From a virus, in the IMG/VR virus record IMGVR_UViG_3300047552_001348, positions 1 through 44,025 of that record: a DNA stretch of 44,025 nt. One strand, given 5' to 3'. Numbering within the stretch: the first letter of the stretch is position 1; each line of letters begins with the position of its first letter. Shown piece after piece: positions 18,907 through 26,873 of this stretch. The notes under the pieces were generated by a model. That model had not been told where the DNA came from. It did not search any database and was given only the letters and a program-made list of their open reading frames with translations. Both the position numbers and the translations under genes were made by a program.

Positions 18907-20940
18907 ATGAAAATCGTATTTCATAAAATCGACAAACCAGAAGTCAAAAAAGATCAGAGCGTCAATCGCATTGTTGTGGTTGATGTTTCTGGTTCAATGT
19001 CAAATGATCTTCCTAAGCTGCGCCAACACCTGAAGAACAAGTTACCTTCACTGGTATCACCAAAGGATTCTCTGAGTCTTGTTTGGTTTAGTGGTCGCAA
19101 TGAATGCGGAACGATCTTTGAAAATATCAAAATCGCAACAGCAACTGACCTGTCTACCATCAATGCTGCAATCGACCGTTTCCTGAAACCTATTGGTGCA
19201 ACAGGTTTCGTTTCTCCGCTAGAAGAAGTGAAACGAATTATCAGCAACAGCGATACGGATGCTAACGCAATGTATTTCATGACAGATGGTGGTGAAAATC
19301 AGTCACCAAAGACCGCTGTATATGAAATGTGTGAACAACTCAGTGAAGTCATTGATTCTTCGATCTTCATTGAATATGGTTACTATGCTGATCACGATAC
19401 ACTTACCATGATGGCAGAGGCTGTTGGAGGTGAAGTCATTGGGGCAAGTGAATTTTCTTCTTATTCAACTTTGCTTGAAAAAACATTGGGTGGTAATGTT
19501 TCTGGTGGCAAACGTGTTACTATCAAAGTCTCTGAAATCAACTCCATCGGATTTGTTGTTGGGTTCACGGATGACAGTTATGTAATCTCTGTTCCCAATG
19601 GAGCAAAGGAAGTTACTGTTCCTGCGAATGTTAATACAATCGCATATTTCACGGGCAGCGGCAATCTCGAAATAGCGCCGGAACTAGCTGAATCCAATCG
19701 TGACATGTCTATGTTGGTCGCTGCATTGGTTCAACGCGGCTTAACAGATGTTGCTGTTGATGTTGCTGCTGCAATCGGTGACGTAAACCTCTTTAATCGT
19801 CTTCAGAACGCTTTTACTAAGCAAGACTACAATCAGGTTGTTGAAGTCGCAAAAACGCTTGGAACGCCAGATAATCCATTCTATGCAATTAAACCACGCA
19901 ACACTAATCTTGCGGTTGACCCAAATGCATATAATGTGTTGACTTTGTTGATGGATATTGTTTCGTTTGAGGGCAATTTACTGAACATTAGTCATCCTGA
20001 ATTTGAATATCGGTCAATCGGAAATTCACGCAAACCGCGAGAAATCGATGGGTTCACACCAAAGTTCGTTGACACAGATACTGTAATTCTGGCTGATATC
20101 ACGACTCTGAAATTCAATGAAGATCGACCAAACATCGGTCTGCTCGTTCGCCGTAATGGTAAAGTTCAGTTGCCAGATAATTCTTATGGGTTCACTGAGT
20201 TTGATACATTCATTTTCCGTAACTACTCTATTGTTACCGATGGGATCGTTAATCTGAAGAAACTGCCGGTCATTCTTACGAAGGCTACTCATGATCTTCT
20301 GGTAATGAATGGTATTCCACTTGAACCTTTTATGGTTGGTAAGACATATGTCATTGATATTTCTTCGATGCCAGTAATTAACCGTTCAATGGTAACTCCA
20401 ACCACTGCCAAGGAAATGTTTACTGACTACTTTAAGTTGTATACACTTCGGTGCGAACAAAAAGTAATCAATGAAGGAAAAGATAGGTCAGCTCCCGGTC
20501 AGAAGTTTTCTGCTCTCTATGGAGAAGAAGCAACCCTGTTCCTGAAAAAGTATGGTATCAGCGAAGGTGGTTTCTCTCCATTAACTGATGCCGATGAGAA
20601 AGTTGATCCGTACATGGCAAAGGAATTGCGTATCAGCCTTGCCGGTTTTTCTTCTATTCCAAAAGTATCTGATGTGCGTGACGCAATTGCTGCCGGGAAA
20701 AATCTGACTCCTAGTCAACAGGCAATGTCAACTGTCATCAACACAACTCGCGACGTCAAAGAAGTACAACAAGAAATTTCTTCTCTGCTCAATGGAATTG
20801 TGATGAAAAAGTTTGGTATAATTCTTGGAAAGAAATGGTTCACTGATGTGTTTGACTATGATGATATCGTGATGATGAATTTCCCCGGTATCACTAAGCA
20901 GATTAAATGTCAAGCGAAACTCGTTGAGGTTCCTGTTTAA
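18907..20940 (+). CDS. Large von Willebrand factor A (VWA) domain protein, 677 aa
   Basis: An N-terminal VWA domain shows the metal-site motif D-x-S-x-S (DVSGSM, residues 26-31), a following GATGF (about 98-102) and TDGGE (about 127-131), so a complete MIDAS is likely. The remaining 450 residues match no domain I know, with a long helical C-terminus ending in MKKFGIILGKKWFTDVFDYDD. It is the largest plus-strand protein here, cytoplasmic (no signal peptide), and lies 17 bases before the DNA ligase. VWA proteins in phages and bacteria often act with AAA+ ATPases. None is seen nearby. Confidence 0.85.
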   Translation: MKIVFHKIDKPEVKKDQSVNRIVVVDVSGSMSNDLPKLRQHLKNKLPSLVSPKDSLSLVWFSGRNECGTIFENIKIATATDLSTINAAIDRFLKPIGATGFVSPLEEVKRIISNSDTDANAMYFMTDGGENQSPKTAVYEMCEQLSEVIDSSIFIEYGYYADHDTLTMMAEAVGGEVIGASEFSSYSTLLEKTLGGNVSGGKRVTIKVSEINSIGFVVGFTDDSYVISVPNGAKEVTVPANVNTIAYFTGSGNLEIAPELAESNRDMSMLVAALVQRGLTDVAVDVAAAIGDVNLFNRLQNAFTKQDYNQVVEVAKTLGTPDNPFYAIKPRNTNLAVDPNAYNVLTLLMDIVSFEGNLLNISHPEFEYRSIGNSRKPREIDGFTPKFVDTDTVILADITTLKFNEDRPNIGLLVRRNGKVQLPDNSYGFTEFDTFIFRNYSIVTDGIVNLKKLPVILTKATHDLLVMNGIPLEPFMVGKTYVIDISSMPVINRSMVTPTTAKEMFTDYFKLYTLRCEQKVINEGKDRSAPGQKFSALYGEEATLFLKKYGISEGGFSPLTDADEKVDPYMAKELRISLAGFSSIPKVSDVRDAIAAGKNLTPSQQAMSTVINTTRDVKEVQQEISSLLNGIVMKKFGIILGKKWFTDVFDYDDIVMMNFPGITKQIKCQAKLVEVPV

Positions 20941-20957
20941 TTATTTGAAAGTTCAAA

Positions 20958-22343
20958 ATGACTGTACATGGTGTTATTAAGTTGCTCGAATCAACCACGA
21001 AGAAGAACGACAAACTAGCTATTCTGAAAGAACATGCTGATAATCCAATTCTTCGTGACTTCTTTCGGCTTGCACTGCACCCTCACATTAACTTCTATCA
21101 AAAAAAGGATTTCGTTCAACGAGCAACCGGCGATGTTCCAATTGTTGTTGCAATGCGGAAACTAGAGAAAGACATTGCTGGTCGTCAGATTACAGGCAAT
21201 GCTGCGATTGAATATATTCAGGAGTTGATTGATTCTGTTTCACCTGAATATGCCGATCTTATTTGTCGTATTCTAAAGAAGAAACCGGGGTGCGGGGTTG
21301 ATACACAGGCAAATGATATTTGGGACGGAATCGCGCCGGAGTTTCCTCAGATGCTTGCTAGTCCATTTACGCAGAAGGCTTTCGATAAGTATTATGGTAA
21401 TCAAAAGTCTTATATTGTTCAACTTAAGTCAGATGGTACACGCACCTTTGTTACACTGACAAATGGAACCGTGACACTCAATACTCGAAGTGGTCGAGAA
21501 ATCGAGGTGAATAATCATTTCGATTCTCTGCTCTCTACATTTCCATCAGATTTTGTGGTAGACTGCGAGTTACTGGCAATTGATCCGAATACAGGAAAAT
21601 TTCTTCCACGTAAAATTGGTAACGGGATCATCAACAAGGCAGTGAAGGGAACTATTTCACAAGATGAAATCAAGTACCTGCATCTGGTTGCATGGGACAT
21701 GATTCCGCTGGATTCATATTTTTCAGAAAAATATGATTTGCCATATTGCGACCGATTGGCGATGTTGAGTTCATTTGTTGAAAAGAACCCATATAAGAAT
21801 CTAATCAGTCTGATCGAATCGAAGGTTGTGTATTCTCAGCGCGAAGTCAATGAATTCTTCCAGAAGAAATTGTCTGATGGAGAAGAAGGGGCTATGCTAA
21901 AGCGAATTGATGGGATTTGGGAGAACAAACGGGTCAAGGACACGTTGAAACTCAAGTCAGAAAAAGAAGGTGAATTCCGAGTCGTTTCCTTCAATGAAGG
22001 CAAGGGCGAACTGTTAGGAAACCTCGGATCACTTAATCTCGAAACAGATGACAATAAGGTAAAAGTTTCTGTATCAGGATTTTCTCTTAAACTACGTTCA
22101 GAAATCTATGCGAATTTAACAGGCGCTCCTGTTGAATATCAGATGATGAACAAAGAAACAGATTCATTTGAAACACTTATCGCCAACCCCGGTGATTGTG
22201 ATATCGGTGTCGGTAGTGTCGTTACGGTTCGATATAACGAATTGATCTGTGATGTAGATAAGAATTATTCTCTTTTCTTACCACGTTTCGTCTGCCTGCG
22301 CGAAGATAAAGATTCTACTGACACACTGGAGACACTGAAATGA
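20958..22343 (+). CDS. lig: ATP-dependent DNA ligase, T4 gp30-like, 461 aa
   Basis: Residues LKSDGTR (K157) form the adenylation motif I, at about the same place as in T4 ligase. RSGREI follows, then FVVDCELLAI (motif III region), DGEEGAMLKR (motif IV) and TLKLKSEKEGEF (motif V). The N-terminal part (about 1-130) is the helical DNA-binding domain and the C-terminus is an OB-fold. It seals nicks during phage replication and repair. It follows the VWA gene by 17 bases and overlaps the next gene by four (ATGA at 22340). Confidence 0.95.
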   Translation: MTVHGVIKLLESTTKKNDKLAILKEHADNPILRDFFRLALHPHINFYQKKDFVQRATGDVPIVVAMRKLEKDIAGRQITGNAAIEYIQELIDSVSPEYADLICRILKKKPGCGVDTQANDIWDGIAPEFPQMLASPFTQKAFDKYYGNQKSYIVQLKSDGTRTFVTLTNGTVTLNTRSGREIEVNNHFDSLLSTFPSDFVVDCELLAIDPNTGKFLPRKIGNGIINKAVKGTISQDEIKYLHLVAWDMIPLDSYFSEKYDLPYCDRLAMLSSFVEKNPYKNLISLIESKVVYSQREVNEFFQKKLSDGEEGAMLKRIDGIWENKRVKDTLKLKSEKEGEFRVVSFNEGKGELLGNLGSLNLETDDNKVKVSVSGFSLKLRSEIYANLTGAPVEYQMMNKETDSFETLIANPGDCDIGVGSVVTVRYNELICDVDKNYSLFLPRFVCLREDKDSTDTLETLK

Positions 22344-22573
22344 CACAAGATGATGTTATTGATTGGATTCGTAACAACACAGCCACGCATATAGAATATT
22401 TCTCTGATGAAGAATTGTTAGATGAAGTTGATCGCAGATACATAGGCAGAGATGACATTTACGAAGCCGCAAAAGAGTTACATAAAATTGTTATTGGAGT
22501 CAATCGTAGCAAGACCGTGGAACAATGGATTCAGGAATATATTAACAACACTATAGGAAAAATTGTCCGATGA
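22340..22573 (+). CDS. Small hypothetical acidic protein, 77 aa
   Basis: It starts MTQDDVIDWIRNNTATHIEYFSDEELLDEVDRRY and is acidic and helical, with a second helix (EAAKELHKIVIGVNRSKTVEQWIQEYI). I recognise no family. ATGA overlaps both the upstream ligase stop and the downstream ATG (22570), so it is translationally coupled in the ligase operon. No catalytic motif is visible. Confidence 0.65.
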   Translation: MTQDDVIDWIRNNTATHIEYFSDEELLDEVDRRYIGRDDIYEAAKELHKIVIGVNRSKTVEQWIQEYINNTIGKIVR

Positions 22574-22812
22574 TCGATATCAATGCACTTAAAAACAGTC
22601 TGAATGATGGTATCATTATTGTCAACTTCATGACAAAGAAAAACAAGCCGTATTCAATGCGCTGTACAAAGAATTATCACCATATCCCGGTAGAGAAACA
22701 TAGCGGAGCTAATTCTCCTACTTTGATTGGTGACAACATCGTGGCTGCATTTGATCTTGATCAAAATGAATGGCGCTGCTTTCGTAAAGACAAGATCACG
22801 TCATACAAATGA
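22570..22812 (+). CDS. Small beta-rich hypothetical protein, 80 aa
   Basis: It reads MIDINALKNSLNDGIIIVNFMTKKNKPYSMRCTKNYHHIP, then NIVAAFDLDQNEWRCFRKDKITSYK. The pattern, a helix followed by strands and an x-VxFxKxDGx-like C-terminus (FDLDQNEWRCFRKDKI), recalls small phage proteins related to T4 Y06Q/Y12B-type products, but I would not claim identity. ATGA overlaps on both sides place it in the ligase-MazG operon. It carries one Cys in each half. Confidence 0.65.
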   Translation: MIDINALKNSLNDGIIIVNFMTKKNKPYSMRCTKNYHHIPVEKHSGANSPTLIGDNIVAAFDLDQNEWRCFRKDKITSYK

Positions 22813-22988
22813 AGATCAAAATCATATCTTGTGCTGATCAGATGTTTTGGTATTCTTCTTATGTCGGGGCAACGATAGATGTGATACGAGAAAGCGAAAC
22901 CAAATATTGGGTGCGCGAACTTCCAGATAGCCACTGGAATTGCATAAATTTTGTTCTAAAGACAGATAGCGAAGCAATATATGAATAA
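22809..22988 (+). CDS. Very small hypothetical protein, 59 aa
   Basis: It starts MKIKIISCADQMFWYSSYVG and continues ATIDVIRESETKYWVRELPD to a short C-terminus. It looks beta-rich, with a pattern of alternating hydrophobic and charged residues (ATIDVIRESE, KYWVRE) typical of small beta-barrel phage proteins. The start overlaps the upstream stop and the end overlaps the MazG-like gene by eight bases. I recognise no family. Confidence 0.65.
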   Translation: MKIKIISCADQMFWYSSYVGATIDVIRESETKYWVRELPDSHWNCINFVLKTDSEAIYE

Positions 22989-23256
22989 CATTGAAATGGA
23001 AATTTTGGTTATTACTGCCGAAGAATGCTCAGAAGTAATCAAAGAAATCACCAAGATCGTTCGGTTCGGTTATGATTCATGTCATCCAGATAACCCAAAT
23101 CTCACGAATCGAGATAATCTGACCGAAGAAATCGGTGATCTGATGCACATGATTCATCTTCTAACAAAGCATGGGATCGTGTCGGCTGATGCGGTTGAAA
23201 TGGCTGCACAGAAGAAAAAAGAAAAGTTACTTAAATTTTCGAGGATTCCGCAATGA
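22981..23256 (+). CDS. MazG-like nucleotide pyrophosphohydrolase, 91 aa
   Basis: The MazG-type metal site is present: ITAEECSEVIKEITKIVRFG (E14, E15 and E18) and, in the second helix, LTEEIGDLMHMIHLL (E50 and D53). It is a single small domain, as in the MazG-like proteins of phages. It probably hydrolyses a nucleoside triphosphate or a related nucleotide to the monophosphate. The substrate is not fixed by the sequence. It overlaps both neighbours, lying between the ligase group and the PAAR gene. Confidence 0.82.
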   Translation: MNNIEMEILVITAEECSEVIKEITKIVRFGYDSCHPDNPNLTNRDNLTEEIGDLMHMIHLLTKHGIVSADAVEMAAQKKKEKLLKFSRIPQ

Positions 23257-23540
23257 TTCCAGTTGCAAGGTTAGGCGATTCGACAGTAGGATACTGTAAG
23301 AAACATAAGGCACAGACAGGAGCCATTGTAAGCTGTAGTCCTGATGTTATTGATAATGGTATTGGTGTCGCAAGAGTCGGTGATACTGTACGTGCTGCAT
23401 GTGGTCATACAGGCGTCATTGTTTCTGGAAGTGGCACTGATATAGTTGATGGGGTTCAGTTAGCCAGAATTGGAGATAATTTCGATGGTTACTATTCTGG
23501 ACACATCGTTGGTGGCTCACCTGATTCTGTTTCAGGATAA
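23253..23540 (+). CDS. PAAR-motif protein, probable tail-spike tip, 95 aa
   Basis: Repeated ARxGD-x-x-x-x (VARLGDST, VARVGDTV, LARIGDNF) with GAIVSCS, GVIVSGSGTD and a final HIVGGSPDSVS is the PAAR signature, with conserved His/Cys residues (C15, H18, C28, C50, H52) able to hold the metal of the spike tip. In T4-type phages and type VI secretion, PAAR proteins cap the central spike. It is a standard short form, but its place among early replication genes behind MazG, not with the tail genes, is odd. The ATG at 23253 overlaps the upstream stop. Confidence 0.88.
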   Translation: MIPVARLGDSTVGYCKKHKAQTGAIVSCSPDVIDNGIGVARVGDTVRAACGHTGVIVSGSGTDIVDGVQLARIGDNFDGYYSGHIVGGSPDSVSG

Positions 23541-23570
23541 ACTACACATAAAGTTTCTCTGTGATACAAT
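23541..23570 (+). promoter_or_regulatory. Early promoter, family member 10
   Basis: ACTACA 23541-23546 (TCTACA variant), 18-bp spacer, TGTGATACAAT ending 23570. The class A leader (aactccatcgacaac) leads to the gene at 23604. Confidence 0.85.
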
Positions 23571-23603
23571 AACTCCATCGACAACGAAATGCGAAAGTTA
23601 AAA

Positions 23604-23942
23604 ATGGCTTCAAAATTCTCCCTCTGCTTCGATGATGTAGAAGAAACAATGGTATCCAATACATTTTGGGGTGTTATTGAATTCAATGGGTTTGAATATA
23701 CATTTGATTGCACAGTGAAGATGCCAGAATGGTTGCTCGATGCTGATGATGTGGATGATCTTCGTCTTCAGGGACACGAAGATTGTTGGGTAAAGTTTGC
23801 TTCATCTGACACGGATTATGAAAATCCAGAAGATGTAAGTTACGCATCACTTCCTCAAGAAGTAAAGGATTGGTTCGAGGTTTTCGTTTTCGAGAAAATC
23901 GGATACCGTGAAGCACCGGGTTACGCAGAGGTGACACTATGA
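23604..23942 (+). CDS. Hypothetical acidic protein, 112 aa
   Basis: The protein starts MASKFSLCFDDVEETMVSNTFWGVIEFNGFEYTFDC and continues VKMPEWLLDADDVDDLRLQGHEDCWVKF. It is very acidic (many DD and EE pairs), beta-rich in the first half and with a C-terminal helix. I recognise no family. ATG 23604 follows the leader of promoter 23541; an earlier in-frame ATG (23589) lies in the leader. The stop overlaps the phosphatase start (23939). Confidence 0.65.
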   Translation: MASKFSLCFDDVEETMVSNTFWGVIEFNGFEYTFDCTVKMPEWLLDADDVDDLRLQGHEDCWVKFASSDTDYENPEDVSYASLPQEVKDWFEVFVFEKIGYREAPGYAEVTL

Positions 23943-24364
23943 GTTTTATTGAAAATTGCCCGAGGATCGATGTGATACACGGGCATCACACTGACCCCGG
24001 TCCTCGGTCAATGTTAATTCAGATCGCTGATCCTGCGTATGGGTTCCCTGTGCCTGCTTATAACTTTTCATCAGTTCATCAATTTGAATTTTTGGACTGT
24101 GAAAAGGATAGCGGGTTTCCCGAGGAATCCAAATTCACATACTTGCAAGCAAAAATGATCAAATCTCTGTTAGAATTTGCTCTGACAGAAGAAATGAACG
24201 TCATTGTTCACTGCCATGCAGGAATTTGTCGAAGTGGAGCTATCGTTGAGGTTGCTACAATGATGGGATTCGAAGTAGCCGGAAAAAGAAACCGAATTCC
24301 GAATTTGATGGTCAAAACAATGTTGATGGATGTTTTAGGTTTAACTTACAATGAGGTGAAATGA
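23939..24364 (+). CDS. Dual-specificity / tyrosine phosphatase-like protein, 141 aa
   Basis: The signature H-C-x2-G-x2-R-S is intact: VHCHAGICRSGA (C92 nucleophile, R98 phosphate-binding). Upstream, SVHQFEFLDCEKD could supply the general acid, and FTYLQAKMIKSLLEFAL matches the helix before the signature. The 141-aa size is typical of small phage phosphatases. It would remove phosphate from a protein, RNA or small molecule; the substrate is unknown. It overlaps both neighbours and is expressed with the membrane cluster downstream. Confidence 0.85.
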   Translation: MSFIENCPRIDVIHGHHTDPGPRSMLIQIADPAYGFPVPAYNFSSVHQFEFLDCEKDSGFPEESKFTYLQAKMIKSLLEFALTEEMNVIVHCHAGICRSGAIVEVATMMGFEVAGKRNRIPNLMVKTMLMDVLGLTYNEVK

Positions 24365-25098
24365 TGAATCAAAAATTTGAAAAGTGGAATAAGATTTTTA
24401 AAGTAGGGCTAATCGCTCTTGGGGCATTGATCATTAGCCCTATCATTTTCATGGTAGTTCAAGGAATCGTTGGCGCAGTTATTGCGGCATCAATTGGATT
24501 GGTTGTCGTGAACGCTGCGCCGGTGGTTTCAATGAAACTAGCAAACTGGAAAGTCGGAGCAATTACTGCCGAGGCAGCAAAGAATCCGATTGAGACTCTA
24601 CAGAATCTTTTGATCGAGAAACGCAACGCCTACGATACCTTTGTCACAAATGTTACTGAAGCTGTTGCGGCAAGGAATAATTTTGCGGTCAAGTGTCGAG
24701 AGTTCTCGACAAAATACCCTGCCCGTGCCGCTGAGTTCGAGAATCAACTAGCAGCAATGACTAAGTTGGTTGAGCAGAAAAAGGCAGCGCTAGAACAAGC
24801 AAGACGTGCAATTGAAGCCGGGGAAGATAAGCTAGTAGAGGCGCGAGCATACTGGGAAATGAGCCAAGCCGCACAGGAAGCAAATAAGGCAGCGAAGATG
24901 GATACAGGCGATCTTTATGAGAAGCTGAAAGCAGACACTGCGCTTGATTCGGTTATCAATAGCATGAGCACTGCATTTGCTGAGATTGAGGTTGCTGCAT
25001 CATTGGAACCTGCCTCAACCCTTGCTATTGAAAACAATCCCGGTTACACTATTATTCCTGCAACTACTATTAACTCGAAAGTAAAGGTGACTGCATAA
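24364..25098 (+). CDS. Membrane-anchored coiled-coil protein, PspA-like layout, 244 aa
   Basis: Two hydrophobic segments (about residues 13-33 and 34-54, VGLIALGALIISPIIFMVV and GAVIAASIGLVVV) precede a long Ala/Glu/Lys-rich helical region (about 75-190) with heptad character (EFENQLAAMTKLVEQKKAALEQARRAIEAGEDKL). The layout resembles PspA/IM30-like or LemA-like proteins, but I would not assign a family. It probably sits in the inner membrane with a cytoplasmic coiled coil. ATG 24361 or 24364 are both possible. It is followed by a mini membrane protein and a TAXI-type receptor. Confidence 0.7.
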   Translation: MNQKFEKWNKIFKVGLIALGALIISPIIFMVVQGIVGAVIAASIGLVVVNAAPVVSMKLANWKVGAITAEAAKNPIETLQNLLIEKRNAYDTFVTNVTEAVAARNNFAVKCREFSTKYPARAAEFENQLAAMTKLVEQKKAALEQARRAIEAGEDKLVEARAYWEMSQAAQEANKAAKMDTGDLYEKLKADTALDSVINSMSTAFAEIEVAASLEPASTLAIENNPGYTIIPATTINSKVKVTA

Positions 25099-25238
25099 TG
25101 TTTGCCCGACTAATCGGAACCCTTCTTGTTCTTCTGGTGGTCTTTGTTCTTCTGGTTATCACGCAACCAAATGATCAGACTCCAACACCAACAGCGCCAA
25201 CCGGCAATAATGCCCTGAAAAGTCTTTCTATTAACTAA
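25098..25238 (+). CDS. Single-pass mini membrane protein, 46 aa
   Basis: It starts MFARLIGTLLVLLVVFVLLVITQP, one strong transmembrane helix (about residues 5-22), followed by a short Pro/Thr-rich tail (NDQTPTPTAPTGNNALK). The start overlaps the stop of the coiled-coil membrane protein (TAATG), so the two are coupled. The short tail probably faces the periplasm. It could be a small membrane partner of its neighbours. No lipobox is visible. It is too short for firm assignment. Confidence 0.7.
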   Translation: MFARLIGTLLVLLVVFVLLVITQPNDQTPTPTAPTGNNALKSLSIN

Positions 25239-25246
25239 GGAAAATC

Positions 25247-26155
25247 ATGACTAAACTCAAAACAATTTTCGTCTTCGCTCTGATGATGTTCACATCAGTG
25301 ACATTCAGTCAAAATCTTAAGGTCGCAACAGGAAGTAGTAGCGGAACCTATAGCAAGATGTTCAAAGAACTTCAGGAGACTTGTAAAGACACCATTATGC
25401 TGTCCGAGCAGAATAGCAACGGCTCAATGGATAATATTGATATGCTCACGGGTAACACTGTTAACGGTGCATTTGTTCAGACTGATGTTCTTTTCTATCG
25501 GAGTCGAACCGAAGATTTATCTAATGTTAAAACTCTGGTGACTTTGCATCCAGAAGAAGTACACTTCGTTACACTCACGACACCTAACATCAAAGAAGGT
25601 GGAACAATGGGGTTCGGTGCTAAACAAGTACAATTCAACTCCATCAATGATCTAGTTGGTCGAACAGTTGTTGCAAGTGGTGGCAGCTACATCACAGCAC
25701 AGGTCATTCGTCTTCAAACCGAGATTAACTTTAATATCGTTGAAGCAAAGACTAACGATGACGCAATTAAGATGATCACAACAGGTCAGGCTCATGCAGC
25801 GGTATTGGTTGGTGGTAGCCCATTGCCTATTCTTGCGCCCCTGACAAATACATATAAGCTGTTAGAGATTCCTGAGGCAACTGTTGCGAAACTGAAGAAC
25901 GTGTATGTACCCGCTAAACTGAATTACTCGAAGATGAGTTCGACCGGGGTTTCCACTGTTGCGACCAATGCACTGTTCGTAACTCGTCAATATAAGACCG
26001 ATACTTTTGTAAAAGGGCTGACAAACCTTCGTGCATGTATCAATAAGAACGTAGATGTTTTGTCCGAGACAACTGGTAAGCATCCTAAGTGGCAAGCTGT
26101 CAAGGTCGGTGATACAGGCAAGTGGTCTTATTACGATCTGACCAGTAAGAAATAA
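25247..26155 (+). CDS. TAXI-type (TRAP-associated) solute-binding protein, 302 aa
   Basis: A signal peptide (about residues 1-21, FVFALMMFTSVTFSQ) precedes LKVATGSSSGTYSKMFKELQ, the hallmark start of TAXI (TRAP-associated extracytoplasmic immunogenic) receptors. Then come MLTGNTVNGAFVQTDVLF, GRTVVASGGSYIT and AAVLVGGSPLPIL, in the order expected for a two-lobe periplasmic binding protein. In bacteria such proteins carry organic acids or amino acids to a membrane transporter. No transporter is encoded here, and the mature length is normal, so the host's own transporter or a decoy role is inferred. It has its own good ribosome site (aagga). Confidence 0.85.
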   Translation: MTKLKTIFVFALMMFTSVTFSQNLKVATGSSSGTYSKMFKELQETCKDTIMLSEQNSNGSMDNIDMLTGNTVNGAFVQTDVLFYRSRTEDLSNVKTLVTLHPEEVHFVTLTTPNIKEGGTMGFGAKQVQFNSINDLVGRTVVASGGSYITAQVIRLQTEINFNIVEAKTNDDAIKMITTGQAHAAVLVGGSPLPILAPLTNTYKLLEIPEATVAKLKNVYVPAKLNYSKMSSTGVSTVATNALFVTRQYKTDTFVKGLTNLRACINKNVDVLSETTGKHPKWQAVKVGDTGKWSYYDLTSKK

Positions 26156-26184
26156 ACTACACATAAAAAGAAACCCGGTACAAT
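26156..26184 (+). promoter_or_regulatory. Early promoter, family member 11 (divergent)
   Basis: ACTACA 26156-26161, 17-bp spacer, CGGTACAAT ending 26184. The -10 is standard but the extended TG is missing and the spacer is A-rich. It drives the SleB-like gene at 26204. Confidence 0.7.
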
Positions 26185-26203
26185 AGAGGCAGGAGAAAAC
26201 GAA

Positions 26204-26764
26204 ATGCCTAAAATTGTAACCGGGTTATCCATCATCATCACCTCTGCTGTTCTGTATTCTTCTTATACAACTCAGCAAACGGTATCATCAATCGGAACAG
26301 AGATTCGTGAAATCAAGTCAGAGGTAGCGAGTCTAAGAAAAGAGATACAGGTTATCAAGACTTCTGAAGTCGTGAACCTGTCAAATAAGGAAACAGAGTG
26401 TCTTACAAAAAATGTAATGCACGAAGCAGGAGTAGAACCATTTGAAGGTAAGATTGCTGTTGCTCAGGTAACTTACAACAGATTGAAGACAGGTCGATGG
26501 GGGTCCGACATTTGTAAAGTTGTTTTTGCTAAGTCTCAATTTAGCTGGACACTCGAAAAGAAAAAGAAAACCGTGACACCAAAAGGAAAGTTATGGGTAG
26601 AAAGCAAGAAGGCTGTTGCTGAATTCAAACAAGGCGGAAGAATCCCTGAATTGAAGGATGCAAAGTTCTATCACACCGACTACATCAAGACTCCCAAATG
26701 GGTAGACCCCAATAAGAAGGTCGAAAAGGTCGGTCAACACATCTTTTACGTAGCAGCAAAATAA
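26204..26764 (+). CDS. SleB-type cell-wall hydrolase with N-terminal membrane anchor, 186 aa
   Basis: The N-terminus (about residues 4-26, IVTGLSIIITSAVLYSSYTT) is a signal anchor, followed by a short coiled coil (IREIKSEVASLRKEIQVIK). From about 68 the Hydrolase_2/SleB domain begins: CLTKNVMHEAG with the catalytic Glu, VAQVTYNRLKTGRWGSDICKVVFAKSQFSW, and KFYHTDYIKTPKW. This domain cuts peptidoglycan in spore germination and phage lysis proteins. A signal anchor could export it without a holin. As an early-promoter gene it may not be the main endolysin. Confidence 0.88.
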   Translation: MPKIVTGLSIIITSAVLYSSYTTQQTVSSIGTEIREIKSEVASLRKEIQVIKTSEVVNLSNKETECLTKNVMHEAGVEPFEGKIAVAQVTYNRLKTGRWGSDICKVVFAKSQFSWTLEKKKKTVTPKGKLWVESKKAVAEFKQGGRIPELKDAKFYHTDYIKTPKWVDPNKKVEKVGQHIFYVAAK

Positions 26765-26774
26765 GGAACCCCTC

Positions 26775-26870
26775 TAGAACGCATTTAAACACGATTACAG
26801 CCGTTTTAAACCAAAGTTGATACCAACATAGCCACAACCCCTTTAAACCTCTCAAAACTCGTTTAAATTG
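26775..26870 (+). repeat. Intergenic AGAACGCATT element, copy C
   Basis: TAGAACGCATTTAAAC, TTGATACCAACATAGCC, CCTCTCAAAA and CGTTTAAAT, ending a few bases before the ATG at 26874. The order of segments matches copy B (16368-16460), and the first half matches copy A (7300-7357). Confidence 0.6.
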
Positions 26871-26873
26871 ATC

